From Onchocerca lupi (lineage: Eukaryota > Nematoda > Chromadorea > Rhabditida > Onchocercidae): DNA of 64,000 nucleotides. Below the pieces are notes generated by a model. It had not been told where the DNA came from. It searched no databases and saw only the letters and a list, made by a program, of their open reading frames with translations. The translations under genes were made by a program, and so were the position numbers. The DNA lies in NCBI GenBank assembly GCA_028564675.1, contig JAOVVO010000194.1, positions 1 to 64,000 of the forward strand, in the 5' to 3' direction. Positions 38,510-51,616 of the stretch are shown piece after piece (position 1 is the stretch's first letter; each line of letters opens with the position of its first letter).

Positions 38510-39579
38510 TGTATGATTCTAATTTATGTACATTTGTATCGAAGCAGGGAGGAAAAGAAAGGAAATGAAGAAGAAAGAAGTTTACGATGATGATGAAATT
38601 TAGAGCTTTTTTTTCCTACACGGAATTTGAATGAAGAACATCCTCAGTATTATCTGTCCCTTTATGTGCTTGGTGTATATCCTAATAGAAACCAATAAAG
38701 GGCAAGAGAGGTTCAAGCCACGAATTAAATTCAGGATAAAGAAATTTCCTTTTTTATAATCCAAAAAAGAAAAACAAAAAAATTGACATAGGACAAAATA
38801 AATCCCAGTTCAAAATACTCTTACTTTCAATATTTTTGAAATGTATAATGTGTGTGTATAATAATAGATAAAAATTATGCAAAAGTAGCAGGTTTCTCTG
38901 TCGAGCAGGTTTTCCTTCAACAAGATTTTCTGAATTTATTTCCAGTAATTGGTAGAAATCTATTTCTGAACTTAGCTTACATCGATACCTCTCGCATGAA
39001 ATGATGGATTTTGTAGTCTACTTGATTTCTCCAACATCTTATGACCCATCGTAAAAATTATGAATGATGATAATCTCTTTGAAAGAGAATGTTATAGTTT
39101 TATAAACTGTGACGGAAATAATTATGGCAGAATATTGGTGTGATAAGTATTTTTTCGAAATATTGGGAGAACTGTACAACGTTCCGATTCATATTTCCTG
39201 TATGGAATGTGACCTTCTTACAACAATTTTGAAGCATAATTGGAAAAAATAAAGAACTGTTTAACGCAGTTCTATGCGAAATGCAGACAACACGTCCAGA
39301 TCGGAGGCATAACATAAAGGACGAGAAATGGTTGGATTTAACGAATTTCATAGTTCACTTCATTTTTAAACCGGTTTTGAAAGTCCTTTGTACATTATTA
39401 TTTGGATTTTTTTGTTTTGTCCCTTACTTAATATGGTTTATCTGGTTATAAGTAGGTCCAAAGATTGCTTTTAAGTATTTGTTTGTCGATTTGTTTCGCT
39501 TCTATGATTTGCGATAAATTTCTGGGAGGCAGTTGATTTTCAGGACATATTTTAAAAAGTGAAGAAAATACAATTTGCA
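38510..39579. other. Intergenic between kinesin and GTF2H2
   Basis: It holds the kinesin 3' untranslated region with AATAAA at 38694-38699, about 185 nt past the stop. Near the right end an acceptor-like GATTTTCAG (to 39543) lies 36 nt before the GTF2H2 ATG. No gene is seen between. Confidence 0.45.
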
Positions 39580-42500
39580 ATGAACGATGATGATGAGCCG
39601 AAGGGTTATACATGGGAAGTGGATTATGCGGATGGTTTGTCTTGTCAAATATTTTATTAAATATAACTTTTTTAGTGTGAATCTACTTTATATTATTTTT
39701 AACAGAAGTTTTTTCCTTTCTTTTTTTTCTTAAGAAGGAAAAATTTGGTGGTTTACAATTTTTCCGGATTTCAAATAGATCAGTAGATAATATTACCTGA
39801 TATTTTAATATTGAAAAGTTTCAGGGTTGAATATTCGAGAGGTGCTGCATGAAGATGAAACTGGTTCAATTGAAAAATCAGTGGCTAAATTGATTCTCGA
39901 TACGAAACGAAAGAAACGTCTTAATAATCGGCCAGCTAAAGTTCGGTTGGGAATTGTAAGTAGATTCATTTCTGTTTTACTAAATACATTTCTTTTTAAA
40001 GTTCTTTAACTTATGAATATGCTATTCTTAATTAATTACTCAATTAACTTTGAAATTTTTGTAAAATAAACAATCTTATAGATGCGTTATGTATATATAG
40101 TTATTGATTGCTCATTTTCAATGGTAGATAAATCAATACAACCATCGCGTCTTGCTGTTACAATTAAGGTAATTTTCATAATAATACTATTTTTTTTCTT
40201 GATTAAATGGTCATCAAAACTTTCTAGAAGTTTGATAGAAATTCGAGATTTTATACATGATTTTGTGCATTTATGGGCAAGTGCAGGAATAAGTATATTC
40301 CACATCGTATAGGAACAAGTATATTCCATATTATGTTGAAAGGGCAAAGTATTGGGTGCTGAATTTCTTAATTTTTTCTGTATAGATTTACCTTCTTAGT
40401 TTATTCTTTTAACTTTTCCCAACATTTAATAATATATAGTGATATATGTCCTGTTCGATAAAACTCCGTTTTATTTTAATGAATCGGCCTGTCATATTTT
40501 CTTTTCTTCTGCGTTTATTTTAAATCAAAGGATTTTGAGTTTATAAAATTGTATGTGAATAATGATTTAAATTATAATTAAGATTTCTTTCTTTTTAGGC
40601 TTTAAATCAGTTTCTCGACAAGTTTTCAGAACAAAACCCTATTTCACAAGTGGGTATTGTGGTATGTAAAGATAAACGAGCTGAACGCCTGATTCCTCTT
40701 ACGGGTTGCATAATTTTTTTTCTACATTTTTATCGGATATTATATCAGTTTATCGTGCATACACAAAAAAGATTAGATTATGATAATCAGTTTGAAATAT
40801 AATCATAAATAGAACTTTTTTATATGCTTGTCATGCAGCATACATAAAAATAGAGATAAGAACTCATAAGTTTTCAATAAATTAATTCTAACCTAATTAG
40901 TCATATGGTTGATTAGCGGATTTGTTTCAGGCAATGTTCGTTTAGTAAAGGAATCTTTATCGATGATAACGGAAGTTTTGTGTCATGGGGAGTTTTCTCT
41001 GCATAACAGTTTAATGACCACTATTAGAAGTCTACAGTATGATTTTATTTTATTTTTTTTTTCAAAAATTCCTGAACAAGTACAACATGCGTTTTAACTG
41101 GACAATTTTAATGTGAAATACATGATTAAAAGAGTACATATAGGTTTATTAAAGTCATTATAAATATTTTTATATCGTTGGTGCTTGGAAAATAGGCAAA
41201 CTTCAGGCGTGTTACAATTGAACAGCATGTAGACAACAGAAATGCAATATTCCAAAGTTTATCAAAAATAATTGGATTTTACCAATTATCAAGTTGAGAA
41301 TTTTGTACTCAACTTCTGACTATTCACCAAGTCAAAGCTTAAGTTCGTATTATATGTGCAGAATGCAGAAATCTCTACATTTCAGTAGTTATCCGGGTCA
41401 CGCTAGTCGAGAGGTAATATTGATTGTGGCAAGTCTTTCAACGTGTGATCCTTCAAGTATTTTTGGCACATTTGAGGTTCTCTTTCTACTTTATTTTTTT
41501 TTTTTTGAATCCAGTTGAATAAAATAATTTTTTAAACATTAAGTTAGGTTTCAAGTTAGGTTTTTAGGTTTCAAGTTAGGTTTTAAGTTAGGTTTCATAT
41601 CTTCACATCGCGATTATTTTAATTATTTCAGCTATTGAAAAGGTACCATATACGTTGTTCAGTAATCTCACTCAGTGCGGAAGTTTTCGTTTTCAAAAAA
41701 CTTTGTTCTATTACATCAGGTTAATGTTTTTCATCGCGAAAGATAATTCCCAAAAAATCCTCTTCCTGATTTTTTTTTTTTAAAGAAATGATTTAAAATT
41801 TGCATGGTTTTTTAAGGGCGTCACAGCGTAGTACTGGATAGTACTCATTTTGAAGTAGTTTTGAATGATCATACAAATCCTCCTGTATCTAGTCGAAATG
41901 CCGAAAGCAGTGTTGTTCGAATGGGTTTTCCTGCCCATGAAAGCATAGATTCTCCTTCGTTTTGTTTATGGTGAGTTTACTCTAAATGAATCTTCAAATA
42001 AATTTTTATTTTCAAAAAGAAATTGTATTAATTTCAGCCACCAATCAGAGATTCGGCCACCAGATGGAAGAGGTTTTTTCTGTCCACAATGTGGAGCACG
42101 TTACTGCAGTTTACCTGTTGAATGTCGAATCTGCAAATTAACTTTAATTTCGGCACCTCAGCTTGCGCGTTCTTTGCATAATTTATTGCCACTACCAGTC
42201 TTTGAAGAAGTCGATACAGCGGAGGGGTAGTTCTGTTTAATAAACTTTGATTCTAAAATAAAGAAGACCATGGAGCTTTAAAATCAGTATGTGATCATAT
42301 TCAATGGTACCAAAGTTTCTTTAAAATCAGTATGTGATCATATTCAATGGTACCAAAGTTTCAATAGTCTGAAAGATATTGCTCCTTGAATAATACTTTT
42401 GAATGAAGTCACCACTGCTTGTTTACTTTAAGTATCTCATATGCTGATCTATTTTTTTTTTTCAGGACCTGTTTTGCTTGTATCCGACAACTTGATGATA

Positions 42501-42607
42501 AAAGTTTCGTTTGTAAGAACTGTAAATCGACGTTTTGTATAGATTGTGATGTTTTGTTGCATGAATCATTGCAAATTTGTCCTGGTTGTAAATCCGATGT
42601 CAAATAA
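39580..42607 (+). CDS. GTF2H2: TFIIH core subunit p44 (GTF2H2/Ssl1)
   Basis: Ten exons: 39580-39634, 39825-39955, 40082-40168, 40599-40704, 40931-41036, 41362-41476, 41632-41719, 41817-41970, 42038-42226 and 42466-42607. They total 1173 nt, 390 residues; human p44 has 395. The von Willebrand A-like domain starts near residue 63 with RYVYIVIDCSFSM and continues through QNPISQVGIVVCKDKRAERL, PGHASREVILIVASLSTCDP and CSVISLSAEV. The C-terminal half has the zinc-binding CPQC..CRIC region with SAPQLARSLHNLLPL. It ends in a RING-like C4C4 domain, CFACIRQ..CKNC..FCIDCDVLLHESLQICPGC. p44 binds and stimulates the XPD helicase in TFIIH, acting in transcription initiation and nucleotide excision repair in the nucleus. 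NOP14 follows on the same strand 235 bp downstream. The assignment is secure. Confidence 0.95.
41540..41599. repeat. TTAGGTTTCAAG minisatellite in a GTF2H2 intron
   Basis: About five degenerate units built on AAGTTAGGTTT lie in the intron between exons 6 and 7. The unit resembles the nematode telomere hexamer TTAGGC only in part, so a telomeric origin is not claimed. Confidence 0.7.
42276..42361. repeat. Perfect two-copy tandem repeat, 43-bp unit, in last GTF2H2 intron
   Basis: The unit beginning CTTTAAAATCAGTATGTGAT at 42276 is repeated from 42319 with no difference I can see. It lies in the intron before the last GTF2H2 exon and looks recent. Confidence 0.9.
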
Positions 42608-42842
42608 ATTACTTGTTCAGAGAATAAATGTTGGATTGAATCTGTCTTTATCTGCAGAATAACTTATTAAGCATCGGTGAATTGACGTATACTACGCATC
42701 GGTTACCTATTAAATATGTATTAAAAGAGATTAGAATTGTAAATCTTCATGCCGAAATTGATGAGTCATTTACCAATATGATGTTTAATCAAGTTTTGTT
42801 CTTTTCATAGATTTTCTGTGAAGAAAACGGCTTTTTTCTAGC
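42608..42842 (+). promoter_or_regulatory. Operon-like GTF2H2-NOP14 gap with acceptor
   Basis: Only 235 bp separate the GTF2H2 stop from the NOP14 ATG. AATAAA occurs at 42622-42627, and a strong acceptor-like TTTTTTCTAG ends at 42841, one base before the NOP14 ATG. This poly(A)-signal-then-acceptor layout is typical of nematode operons, where downstream genes are trans-spliced. The sequence shows the layout; co-transcription is inference. Confidence 0.5.
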
Positions 42843-45800
42843 ATGGTGAAAAGAACGATTAATGAAGTGAAGAAATCAGCAGGTCAACAAACGAAACTTA
42901 ATCCATTCGAGCTGAAATATAATCGTGCAAAACACAAGGTATATTTTACCAGGATAAACTGTATAATATTTTCAAAGGTTTCAAATTTGATTCTTAATTC
43001 GGAGATCAGAATTTCTTTCCGAATAAGCCTTATGCTTTCTTATGCTCGTAAGTTTGGTTTCAAACTCATTATAGATACTGGGAACAAAAACGGTATCAGC
43101 TCCATGTGGTGCGCCAGGGTTATCTAAGAAAAAAGCCTTTGAAAACAGAGCCAGAACATTGGCCGTAGAATGGAAAGAACGTGGAAAGCGAAATAAGGTA
43201 CATTTTTTCTTCGTCCAGAAATTTGTTTCAAAATGCATGGTGAACTTGTTCTTCTCATTTGTTAAAACTCCTTACTTATCATCTAGATATTATGAATTTT
43301 GTATTCTAGTATTGCGCGGAGAGCAACATATTATAGAAGTATCGTTTCTAGATTATTGATCAACGTATTGGTGAAGGTAGTGGCATGGTAAATAATGACG
43401 AATGTATTTCAAAGCGATTTACTGCGGAACGCTTAAAATTTTATAAAGCAACCAATTCAGAACTGGCAAATGACGGAGGTAAATTTCCTTTATTGAAATT
43501 GTGACTTTCGTAGAATGTCAATCTTCAATTCTGCATGCGAAACATTTATTAGTTGAGAACACTATATCAAAAAAGATTTTAATTCACTTATTTCAAATGT
43601 TAATTTGAAATTTGGTCAGATAGTTTGAATTCTTTTCTGAAGTAAGTAATATGCTGTTCAATTACTTTATTTCATGTTTTATTGTGATTTTTGTCAATAG
43701 GTACCAACAAATCGTATTGTTTTAGAAGAAAAATTGACTCATAAAGGACGAGAATTAACTGAAGTGGGGAAATATGATCGCATAATATTAAGCGATGAGG
43801 ATGATGATGACAACGAGAGAGAAGGAGGGAATATTGGTGCGAATATTGTGGCTGCAGCTCATTTTGGAGGTGGAATTGCATCATCGGCAGAAAATGCAGT
43901 CCTCAAGAGGTTAGTCTAATTTGGATTATATTTGGAAAGTCAAAATGAGAATAATTTTTAATATAGGGCATTTGTATGAATTTCTTCAAGGTTTCTTGAA
44001 TTGTATTTGTGGAAATCTAATCACTTGATTTAATTTAAAACATTTGTCTTCATTCTTTTTATGAGAAGCTGGATATTAAGGATGATGATATTCTGCTTTT
44101 GTTTTTGTTGGCATATGTTTTTTCTTTTCTTTTTTTTTGATATTATATTTAAAAAAAGAGAAGGAAAAAACTGTTTAATTCAAAATTTATTAATAGAGAT
44201 ATGTGTTCCGGAATTTATCTCTTATGTATTTTTGAACCATTTAATGGTATATTTATCATGTATAGACGAGACATTATTGCTGAATTGATAGCAAAAACGA
44301 AGCAACAGCGTTACGACAAAAAGCTAGCTCGTGATGAACGTGAGGATGCAACAGAAAGGTTGGATGAAAAGTGGAGTAAAATACGACAAACGGACGCAAT
44401 AGCTGGTTTTGTAAAACCCTTGAAAGATAAATCAATTATAGAACGGCCTGAGAAAGATGATTACGATCATTTGGTAAGTTCAGATTCCAAATTTGAAATA
44501 AATCGGAAAAACTACCAGAGAGAATCTTTTCAAAAGATGAGTTATTGTATTACATTTTATTTGTCATTTTATTTGTTACCGTATATTTGTGCGTGACTGA
44601 ATACTTTTTACTGAAAGTTAAACTTTTTCTTATTTCAAGATTATTTATTATTTTTTAGTTGTACGAGCTTCAAATGGGTGGTGGGAAAAGAGGAGAAGCA
44701 AGTGAACGACAGAAAACAGAAGAAGAGTTAGCACATGAAGAACGTGAGAAACTAATTAGACAAGAAAAAGCACGTCTTGCACAGATGAATCAGGTTTTTA
44801 TTGCTTTCGAGAATTTTTAATTATTTTGCTTGATATTTTACGAGAAATAATTTGATTTTTTTGATATTCTCACTGTTGAGCTATACATTTTGTAAAAGAT
44901 TTTCTAGGATGGTAGCAAAGAAACAAAAAGGAAATTAAATGATGGAAACAAAGAGGAAGGTTTTATGGTAAGATACGACAGCTCAGGTGTGCTTCTGAAT
45001 GCGGAAAAGGTGCGATTTTTGAGTTTGAATTTGCATCGAATGTGATGTTACTGCCAGTACACTTTTTAGGGAAGTTGCGTCCGATATGAAATCTTAGGTC
45101 TTTACTGTGATTCAGTCATGCAGAAATGTTGTTCATAATCTTTACTTCTTCATCTTCAAAACATCTTCTACAATTTTAGCTTAAAAGAGGACGAATAAAA
45201 ATAGTTCGTATTGATTCATCGGATGAAAATGAATCCTGTAGTGATGAGATAGATGAAGACAGTGAAAAGGATGGTTTTGATGCATTGGTGCGTGATAGTG
45301 GAGAAGTCAATTTACCCTCATCTAGTTCAAAAAACATTGCTATAAATACAGAGATTGAAGGTATGTTATTGTGTTATCATTTTAAAGTTTGAAACAATTG
45401 AAGCTACCATATGTCATTCATTTTCGGAATGAATTAGAGGCATTCAATGCAATATTTCTGTCGTCGATGAAATAGTTGAACATCAGATTCTCTGACAGAG
45501 ATAATCCATTTTATGAAGGAAATTTACGAAATCAACCGTTTAATTATGAATATGAGAAATACTTTATTATGAGCGATAAGAAATATCAAGGGATGTAAAT
45601 GTATAGTTTGTCCTAATACTAAATAAAAACAGGATAAAATAGAAAAACCCTGCGATATTAGTAATTAGTTAGGCTTTAGAAAATTTTTAAAAAACTCGTC
45701 TTTTTAAAATTAAAAATAATTAGATTGGTTATGATTTTCTTGCAAAATGTATAGGCATTTGATTTTTAAAACTGTAATTTATAACAGTATTTATTTCTTA

Positions 45801-48686
45801 TAAGCTGCATAAGTTGACATTAATTGTAGTTCAAAAAGAATCGGAAAGTGGAGTATTACCTTTTGTGATTGATTTGCCTCAGAAATATGAAAATCTTAAA
45901 GAAGTACTGGATGCTCAAAATGATGCAGACTGTGAAATAATTATTAAAAGATTAATAAAGCTCTATCATCCAAGTCTTCGTGAAGGGAACAAATCACGAC
46001 TTGGCCGATTATTTATACTTCTTCTCAGGTTTATCTTTTTTTTTTCTTTTTTAAATAGAAAGAATTTATTTGGTGTAGTGAGGTAAGTAAATAAATCTCA
46101 AAATTGAAGTAAAAAGATTATCTGATTTCTTGAATACTTTGCTGTTGGTATTACTTTAGATTAATGCATATTGGATGCAACGGAGCTATTAGAACTTCTC
46201 TCTCTCTCTCAAAAAAAAAAAAAAGAAAAAGAAAAAGAAAAAAAATTCCATCGGCAGTTAGCTTTTTTTTTTCTTTTTTTTTTTAGGTATTACGATGATT
46301 TATCCAAAAAACGAATATCGAAAATAGTTTTGTTTGGCTATATAGCACGAGGATTATATAATTTGATGAAGGCTAGTTTCTAAGGCAGTATTTCGGAAGC
46401 TCATTTTTTTCAATTGATTTTGTTAAGTTTTTTCTTTTTCCATCATGAAAGTTTACTTTTTATGATGAAAAAATTGCTAATCATTCCATTTTTCCATGTT
46501 TTAGTTCAATGTTGAGCACAGTGCACGTTGTATGCGTGCTCTCCTACGTCAACAATATGCTCTGCACTCACGTGCACCACGTCAGATGTTTACATTTCGT
46601 TTTATTGCATTTCTGAAGTTGGTTTCAACTCTGTACCCAATGCGTGATGCATTTCATCCCGTTGTCAGTCCAACACTTGCATTTGCGTGCCGTCTTGTTT
46701 CAACTGCACGGATATGCAATATAAAAGATATTGCACGCATGCTATTAATGGTCAAAATGCTGAGTTCATTTATTGAAGAAAATAAGAGGTGAAACTTTTT
46801 CTAGATATTAATTCTAGAAATATTGATAAGTAAAATTTTTGAAATAATGATTTGAATTTAGATAATAATTTACATACTTTCGATGAAATCTTAAATTTCG
46901 GATATTTTGTTTTCATTTTAATGGAAACATTACAATGAATATAATGGATTGTACAGGTATCTGCCAGAAATTATTGCTTTTCTTCATGGCGTTTTTTTGA
47001 TGGCAGTTGAAAATGAGGATAATGAACGTTGTCCAGCGGCAACTTTTCCCATATCGTTGCCACATCGTAGGATGCTTTTTATTAGTGATGATGTTAGTTT
47101 ATTTTTACACCAATATATTAAGTTGCTTTTTGATGAATTTTCAAGTAAAAGAAATCAGTTTTTTTTTTTCCGATACTTTTGCTTAAAATTTAGGAACTGA
47201 TCTATAATTAAGTAAAACTAATCATTTTCAGTGTTCATCGATTGAAATACCCTCACAGTTAGATGCAGCACAAGTCTTCGATGATAACATAAATAGGTAA
47301 GTTGTCAATTTTTTGTGAAAATAATAGTAAGCATAAAAATTGATTTGGGATGAACAAAAAGGCAATCTATAAATAATAACTGAGAAATATGGAACAAATT
47401 CGGAAAGATGATAATTAATTTGTATAGATTATTAGTTTAGATAGCTGCTTATGATTATTATTCTTTGTTATATTAGATTTAAGATATTTAATGAAATACA
47501 TCTTTTAATTGGTGTTGTTGCATGCTGAACACAGCAAACTTCAGCGTTTTATAAAAATGCTATAAAAATTATTTGTTTTAGTTCATCCATTGGTATTTGA
47601 TCTGTTAATAGGAAGTTGTTTAAATTCACTGTAAAACTGTGATATGAATTTTTTCTTTATTGAAAGTACAAATTTAATTTTTCTTTTCCTCAGTAAAATT
47701 TTGACACAACTAGTTTCTTTCCTCAATTTTCCAAATAATTTTTATAGCTTTGAAGAAAGCAACAAGAATCGATTGTGCGTTCTAAATATTGCTTTTACCG
47801 TGTTATGCCGGTTTAGCTTCATTTATTCCAACATTATCAGTTTCTCCATAATTTTCAGGTACTTTAATTTTCTTATTTCCCTGCTAAATGGTAGGTAAAT
47901 GTAGTTACACGTTTTTAAATTAAATGATTAGGAAAATCCATAGAATTAAAGTACTAGCGAATAGAATTTTTAGACCACTGCTCGGCTTGTTATCGCGATT
48001 ACCTCGTAATCAGTATCCGATTCAATTGTTGACGGAATTATCTGCTCTGGAATCATTTATCACTGCTCAGTCTTCAAGAAATTCTTTGAAGCAACTAAAA
48101 CGGCCAGTGAAAGAGAAAAAGTAGTTTTTCTTTAATGAATTTACTTGCATTTAAACGTTTTACCATTGTTTAGTTTTCTTTTCATATTTAACTATTAGTA
48201 TCATTATTGTTTTAATTCAAAATATGTTTTTAATTTAGAATGTTGGATATGTTGGAACCACGTTTTGAAGAGAATTATGATATGGAAAAGGCGCACTATA
48301 CGAAAAACATGGCAAAGAAATCGAAAAAAGTTGAAATCAAACAACTGACTAAAAAGTATAAAAAAGAATTACGTGGAACAGTTCGAGAACTGCGTCGTGA
48401 CAATCAGTTCTTAAATAGGTATGTGTGATGATATCTATTTAATATTTGATGTTTTGAATTTGATCTCATTTATTTATTTATTTTTTTTTTTTTTTTTTGA
48501 TTTGCGCTTGAAATATAAATAAAAAAACGAATTTCACCATAACTTAAATTAATTTCCAGAGAAAAACGACAAGAAATGTTTGAAAATGACAAGGCTCGAA
48601 AGGAAAAGACGAAATGGTTGATATCTACTTTACAAGGACAAGAAAGTGACTACAAAAAGAATATCTACATGAAACATAAATTGTGA
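42843..48686 (+). CDS. NOP14: Nucleolar protein NOP14 (small-subunit processome)
   Basis: Seventeen exons: 42843-42938, 43075-43197, 43352-43478, 43726-43909, 44266-44473, 44659-44793, 44908-45009, 45180-45360, 45830-46028, 46287-46371, 46505-46788, 46957-47092, 47232-47296, 47694-47858, 47932-48120, 48239-48418 and 48560-48686. They join to 2586 nt, 861 residues; human NOP14 has 857. Family blocks in order: NPFELKYNRAKHKILGTKT; KRFTAERLKFY; ELTEVGKYDRI, an acidic run and AAHFGGG; RRDIIAELIAKTKQ; LVSTLYPMRDAFHPVVSPTL; and the basic end KKYKKELRGTVRELRRDNQFLNR. NOP14 works in the nucleolus in the 90S pre-ribosome for 18S rRNA processing and 40S assembly, with Nop14-bound Emg1 and Noc4. Exon 10 appears to use a GC donor (AAG|GCTAGT); no GT donor keeps the frame. 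A poly(A) signal lies at 48821-48826. The intron before exon 4 was placed by protein similarity. Confidence 0.95.
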
Positions 48687-51616
48687 ACAGGGAAGTGAAA
48701 GACATCGATAGTTAAGAATTTTTGAAAAGATTAAAGAATTGCTGTTGAAGTTATGGGATCACTGTTATTTTTTATTTATTTGCAGTTCGGATAAATTTTG
48801 TTAATGATTCTTTACAGTTAAATAAAGCTGAAGAGAATTGATTTAGTTAATCTTTCTAGCAATAACAGAAAAAGACAGCCTTGCAACATTACTTTAACTA
48901 AAAAAATTTCCATCTAAACGAGTTGAAAGGACTTATAGCAGATTATTCATTTTACTCGTAATCGCAGTGTTCCATACATCTAATTGCTAAAAGCATATCT
49001 ATTTTTCTTATAATTAATTTCGAAATTTTCATTAACATAAAAGGATTTATTGAATGAAGTATATTCATTCGGAGTAATTAAAATTCTTGAAACCTCCAAA
49101 ATATTGATTTTCAACAATATATGAAAAAAAATCTTTTTTTTACTTAGAAATAGTTGAATTATTAAAAATCCTGAAAAGTCTAAAATCGAAATAGCTTTTT
49201 CAAACTGAAAGATAAAATGCCATGAGATTTATCACAGCACTGCTCGTGATTTTGCATATTGTGGATTGATTGTAATCTACAAATAGATAATAATTAAGAA
49301 ACAGAACTAATTAGAATTTGAATTGGAAGTATTATTTGGAACAAGCTGTGATTAATATATTATTCATACACTTAAATATGATATCAAAGATATAGTGTGA
49401 GCAAGACATTGCTTAAAAATATTCGACATCAAGATGGGATGATTCGTCAAACTAATTGTGCTGCTATGTTTCTTCAAAAAGATATATTAAGGCTTATTTT
49501 CAATAAATGTTATGTTTTTATATACTAATTTATATTTATTAATTAATGTACAGATATATTAACATCTTGTTCCTCACTTATATATTTTATCAAATAATTT
49601 GCTATTATTTTTATTGTATTCACAGGGCTTATATGAGTGGGGAAAAGTCGTATTTTCGATATTATTATTTTCCATAATTTGAATTATATGTTTAATCATT
49701 TAATGTGTCTATAATATGTTGCAGTGGATAGATCAAATGTATCAACCTATCTGACTGAACCATTCCTTTAATTCGAGCTTATTTTAGAGTAGAAACTATT
49801 TATTATCAGCATCTTAAAGAAAAGAAATTATTCTATAATTTATTTTTCGGTTAAATTTTATTTCTTGGAGAAATTTGAAAGTAAGCAATTCTTTGCATCA
49901 TTACTTGCATAACTGAAATTTTCATTTAAAAATTTGAAAATTAAGGAATAAAATTAATTGGTACTACATTGATAACTAGCTAAAAAAGGGAAAATCGTAT
50001 TAATAGCATTAGCACAAAAATTAATTAAAGCTAGAAAACTAAACTGTATTTAACAGTATATCAAATTCATTCCTTCTAACTTGGAACAATTGTGCAAAGC
50101 CTAGAAATTTCCGACTTCAAATACTTCAGTATATTATCAGATAGACTAAATAGATAGAGCACTATGACTGGTTTTCAAATTTTAGCAAATTTATTTGTGT
50201 TTTAGCAAATTTTATTTGCAAAATGTATCATTTAACATAAAATATTATATAAATCGAATAGTTTCTTAAATAACAGATATTGCAATAATATGGAAAAAAA
50301 ATTTTTTTTTAAAGCATTTGAATTACTAAAAATGCTGAAAAGTCTGAAATCTAAAATAATTTTTTTGCACTGTACTATGCACCAAAATATAATGATATGG
50401 TACTAATTAATATTCATTTTTCATATGTCTCAAAATTTTAATCTTTATCAGAAACTTGCAGCAAACATGAAACAAAACATTCAAATATTAAGAAGATTGA
50501 ATTAGATGATAGAAATAACCTCCAGTTAATTTTATTAATTTTTAGCAGCATTTCAACATTCAAGAAAATTATGGCAGTAAGCGTAAGTAATGTGATATAA
50601 AGAATATTTTTTCTAAACAAAGTCTGTTATTCAAAATTTATCAATAAAAAGCAAAAAAATATCTTTTAAGAAAATTTGCTATTAAAAAACATTTTCAAAA
50701 AAAAAAAAGGATGTGGTATCAAAAAATAATTCTGAAAAAATGTGAAATTGGAAAATAATTTTATAAACAAAATTGAAAAAAAATTTTTTTTTGGTAGTAA
50801 TGCTGTGATTTGAAAATTTGTTCCAAATACTTATTATTATTTACTGATAAACAGAATTATTTAATTTTTCATCACTAATTTAAATTTAGTTAAACATTCT
50901 TTTAATTTAGCCAAGTCAATTTTTTATACAAGAAAAACAGTCTTAAAAAATTTAATTTAAGTGAAAATAGGCATTCTTATTTATTTGTTAATAATTTAAA
51001 AAAGCTTACGCATTTATCCATTTATTTTATTCATAATTAATATAACCAATAATTACAATTTAAAATGATCATCAAAAATAAGAATGAATATTTAATTATA
51101 GGGTAAATTAAGTATCCTATTAATTAAATAGTTTCATCGATCTCTCATTAATTATTCCTTCTTAAGCAGAATTAAGCAAATGCATATCATATATTACACA
51201 TGCATGCATGCATGCGTTGTTTGCAAATATCGAGACAGACAAATTTATATTGATGATATTGATAACACAGTTAGTCTCGAAGACATCGCAAAGTTTGATG
51301 ACACAAAACATAAGCAAAGTGAGAGACAATTCTAGAAATAACAGTAATACAGAAGAAAAATAACTCTGGAAATTGTGTTTCATTCGTTCACGATGGTTTT
51401 GGTTCGAATATACTGTTGATTCTATAAAAGGATAGTTCGAGATGATTATAATATCTAAATTTTTGATTATGTAGAACTGAATTTGTAAATTTCAATTAAG
51501 TATTTAAATATCTTCATAAAACTATTTATTATAAAAACTTTCTGTTTTTTTTTTTTTCATTTTTCATTATTCGCTTCGTTGCATGCAAATGAAATTTCCA
51601 GCTATCAAACATATAT
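48687..51616. other. Intergenic, no gene seen
   Basis: AT-rich DNA of about 2.9 kb with no supported exon on either strand. A short CATG repeat (CATGCATGCATGC, 51199-51213) is present. The upstream side of the acid phosphatase includes an acceptor-like AAATTTCCAG ending at 51600, 16 nt before its ATG. Confidence 0.45.

Noticed and set aside
41540..41599. Interstitial telomere repeat
   Set aside because: The unit is a degenerate AAGTTAGGTTT, not TTAGGC, and sits inside an intron.
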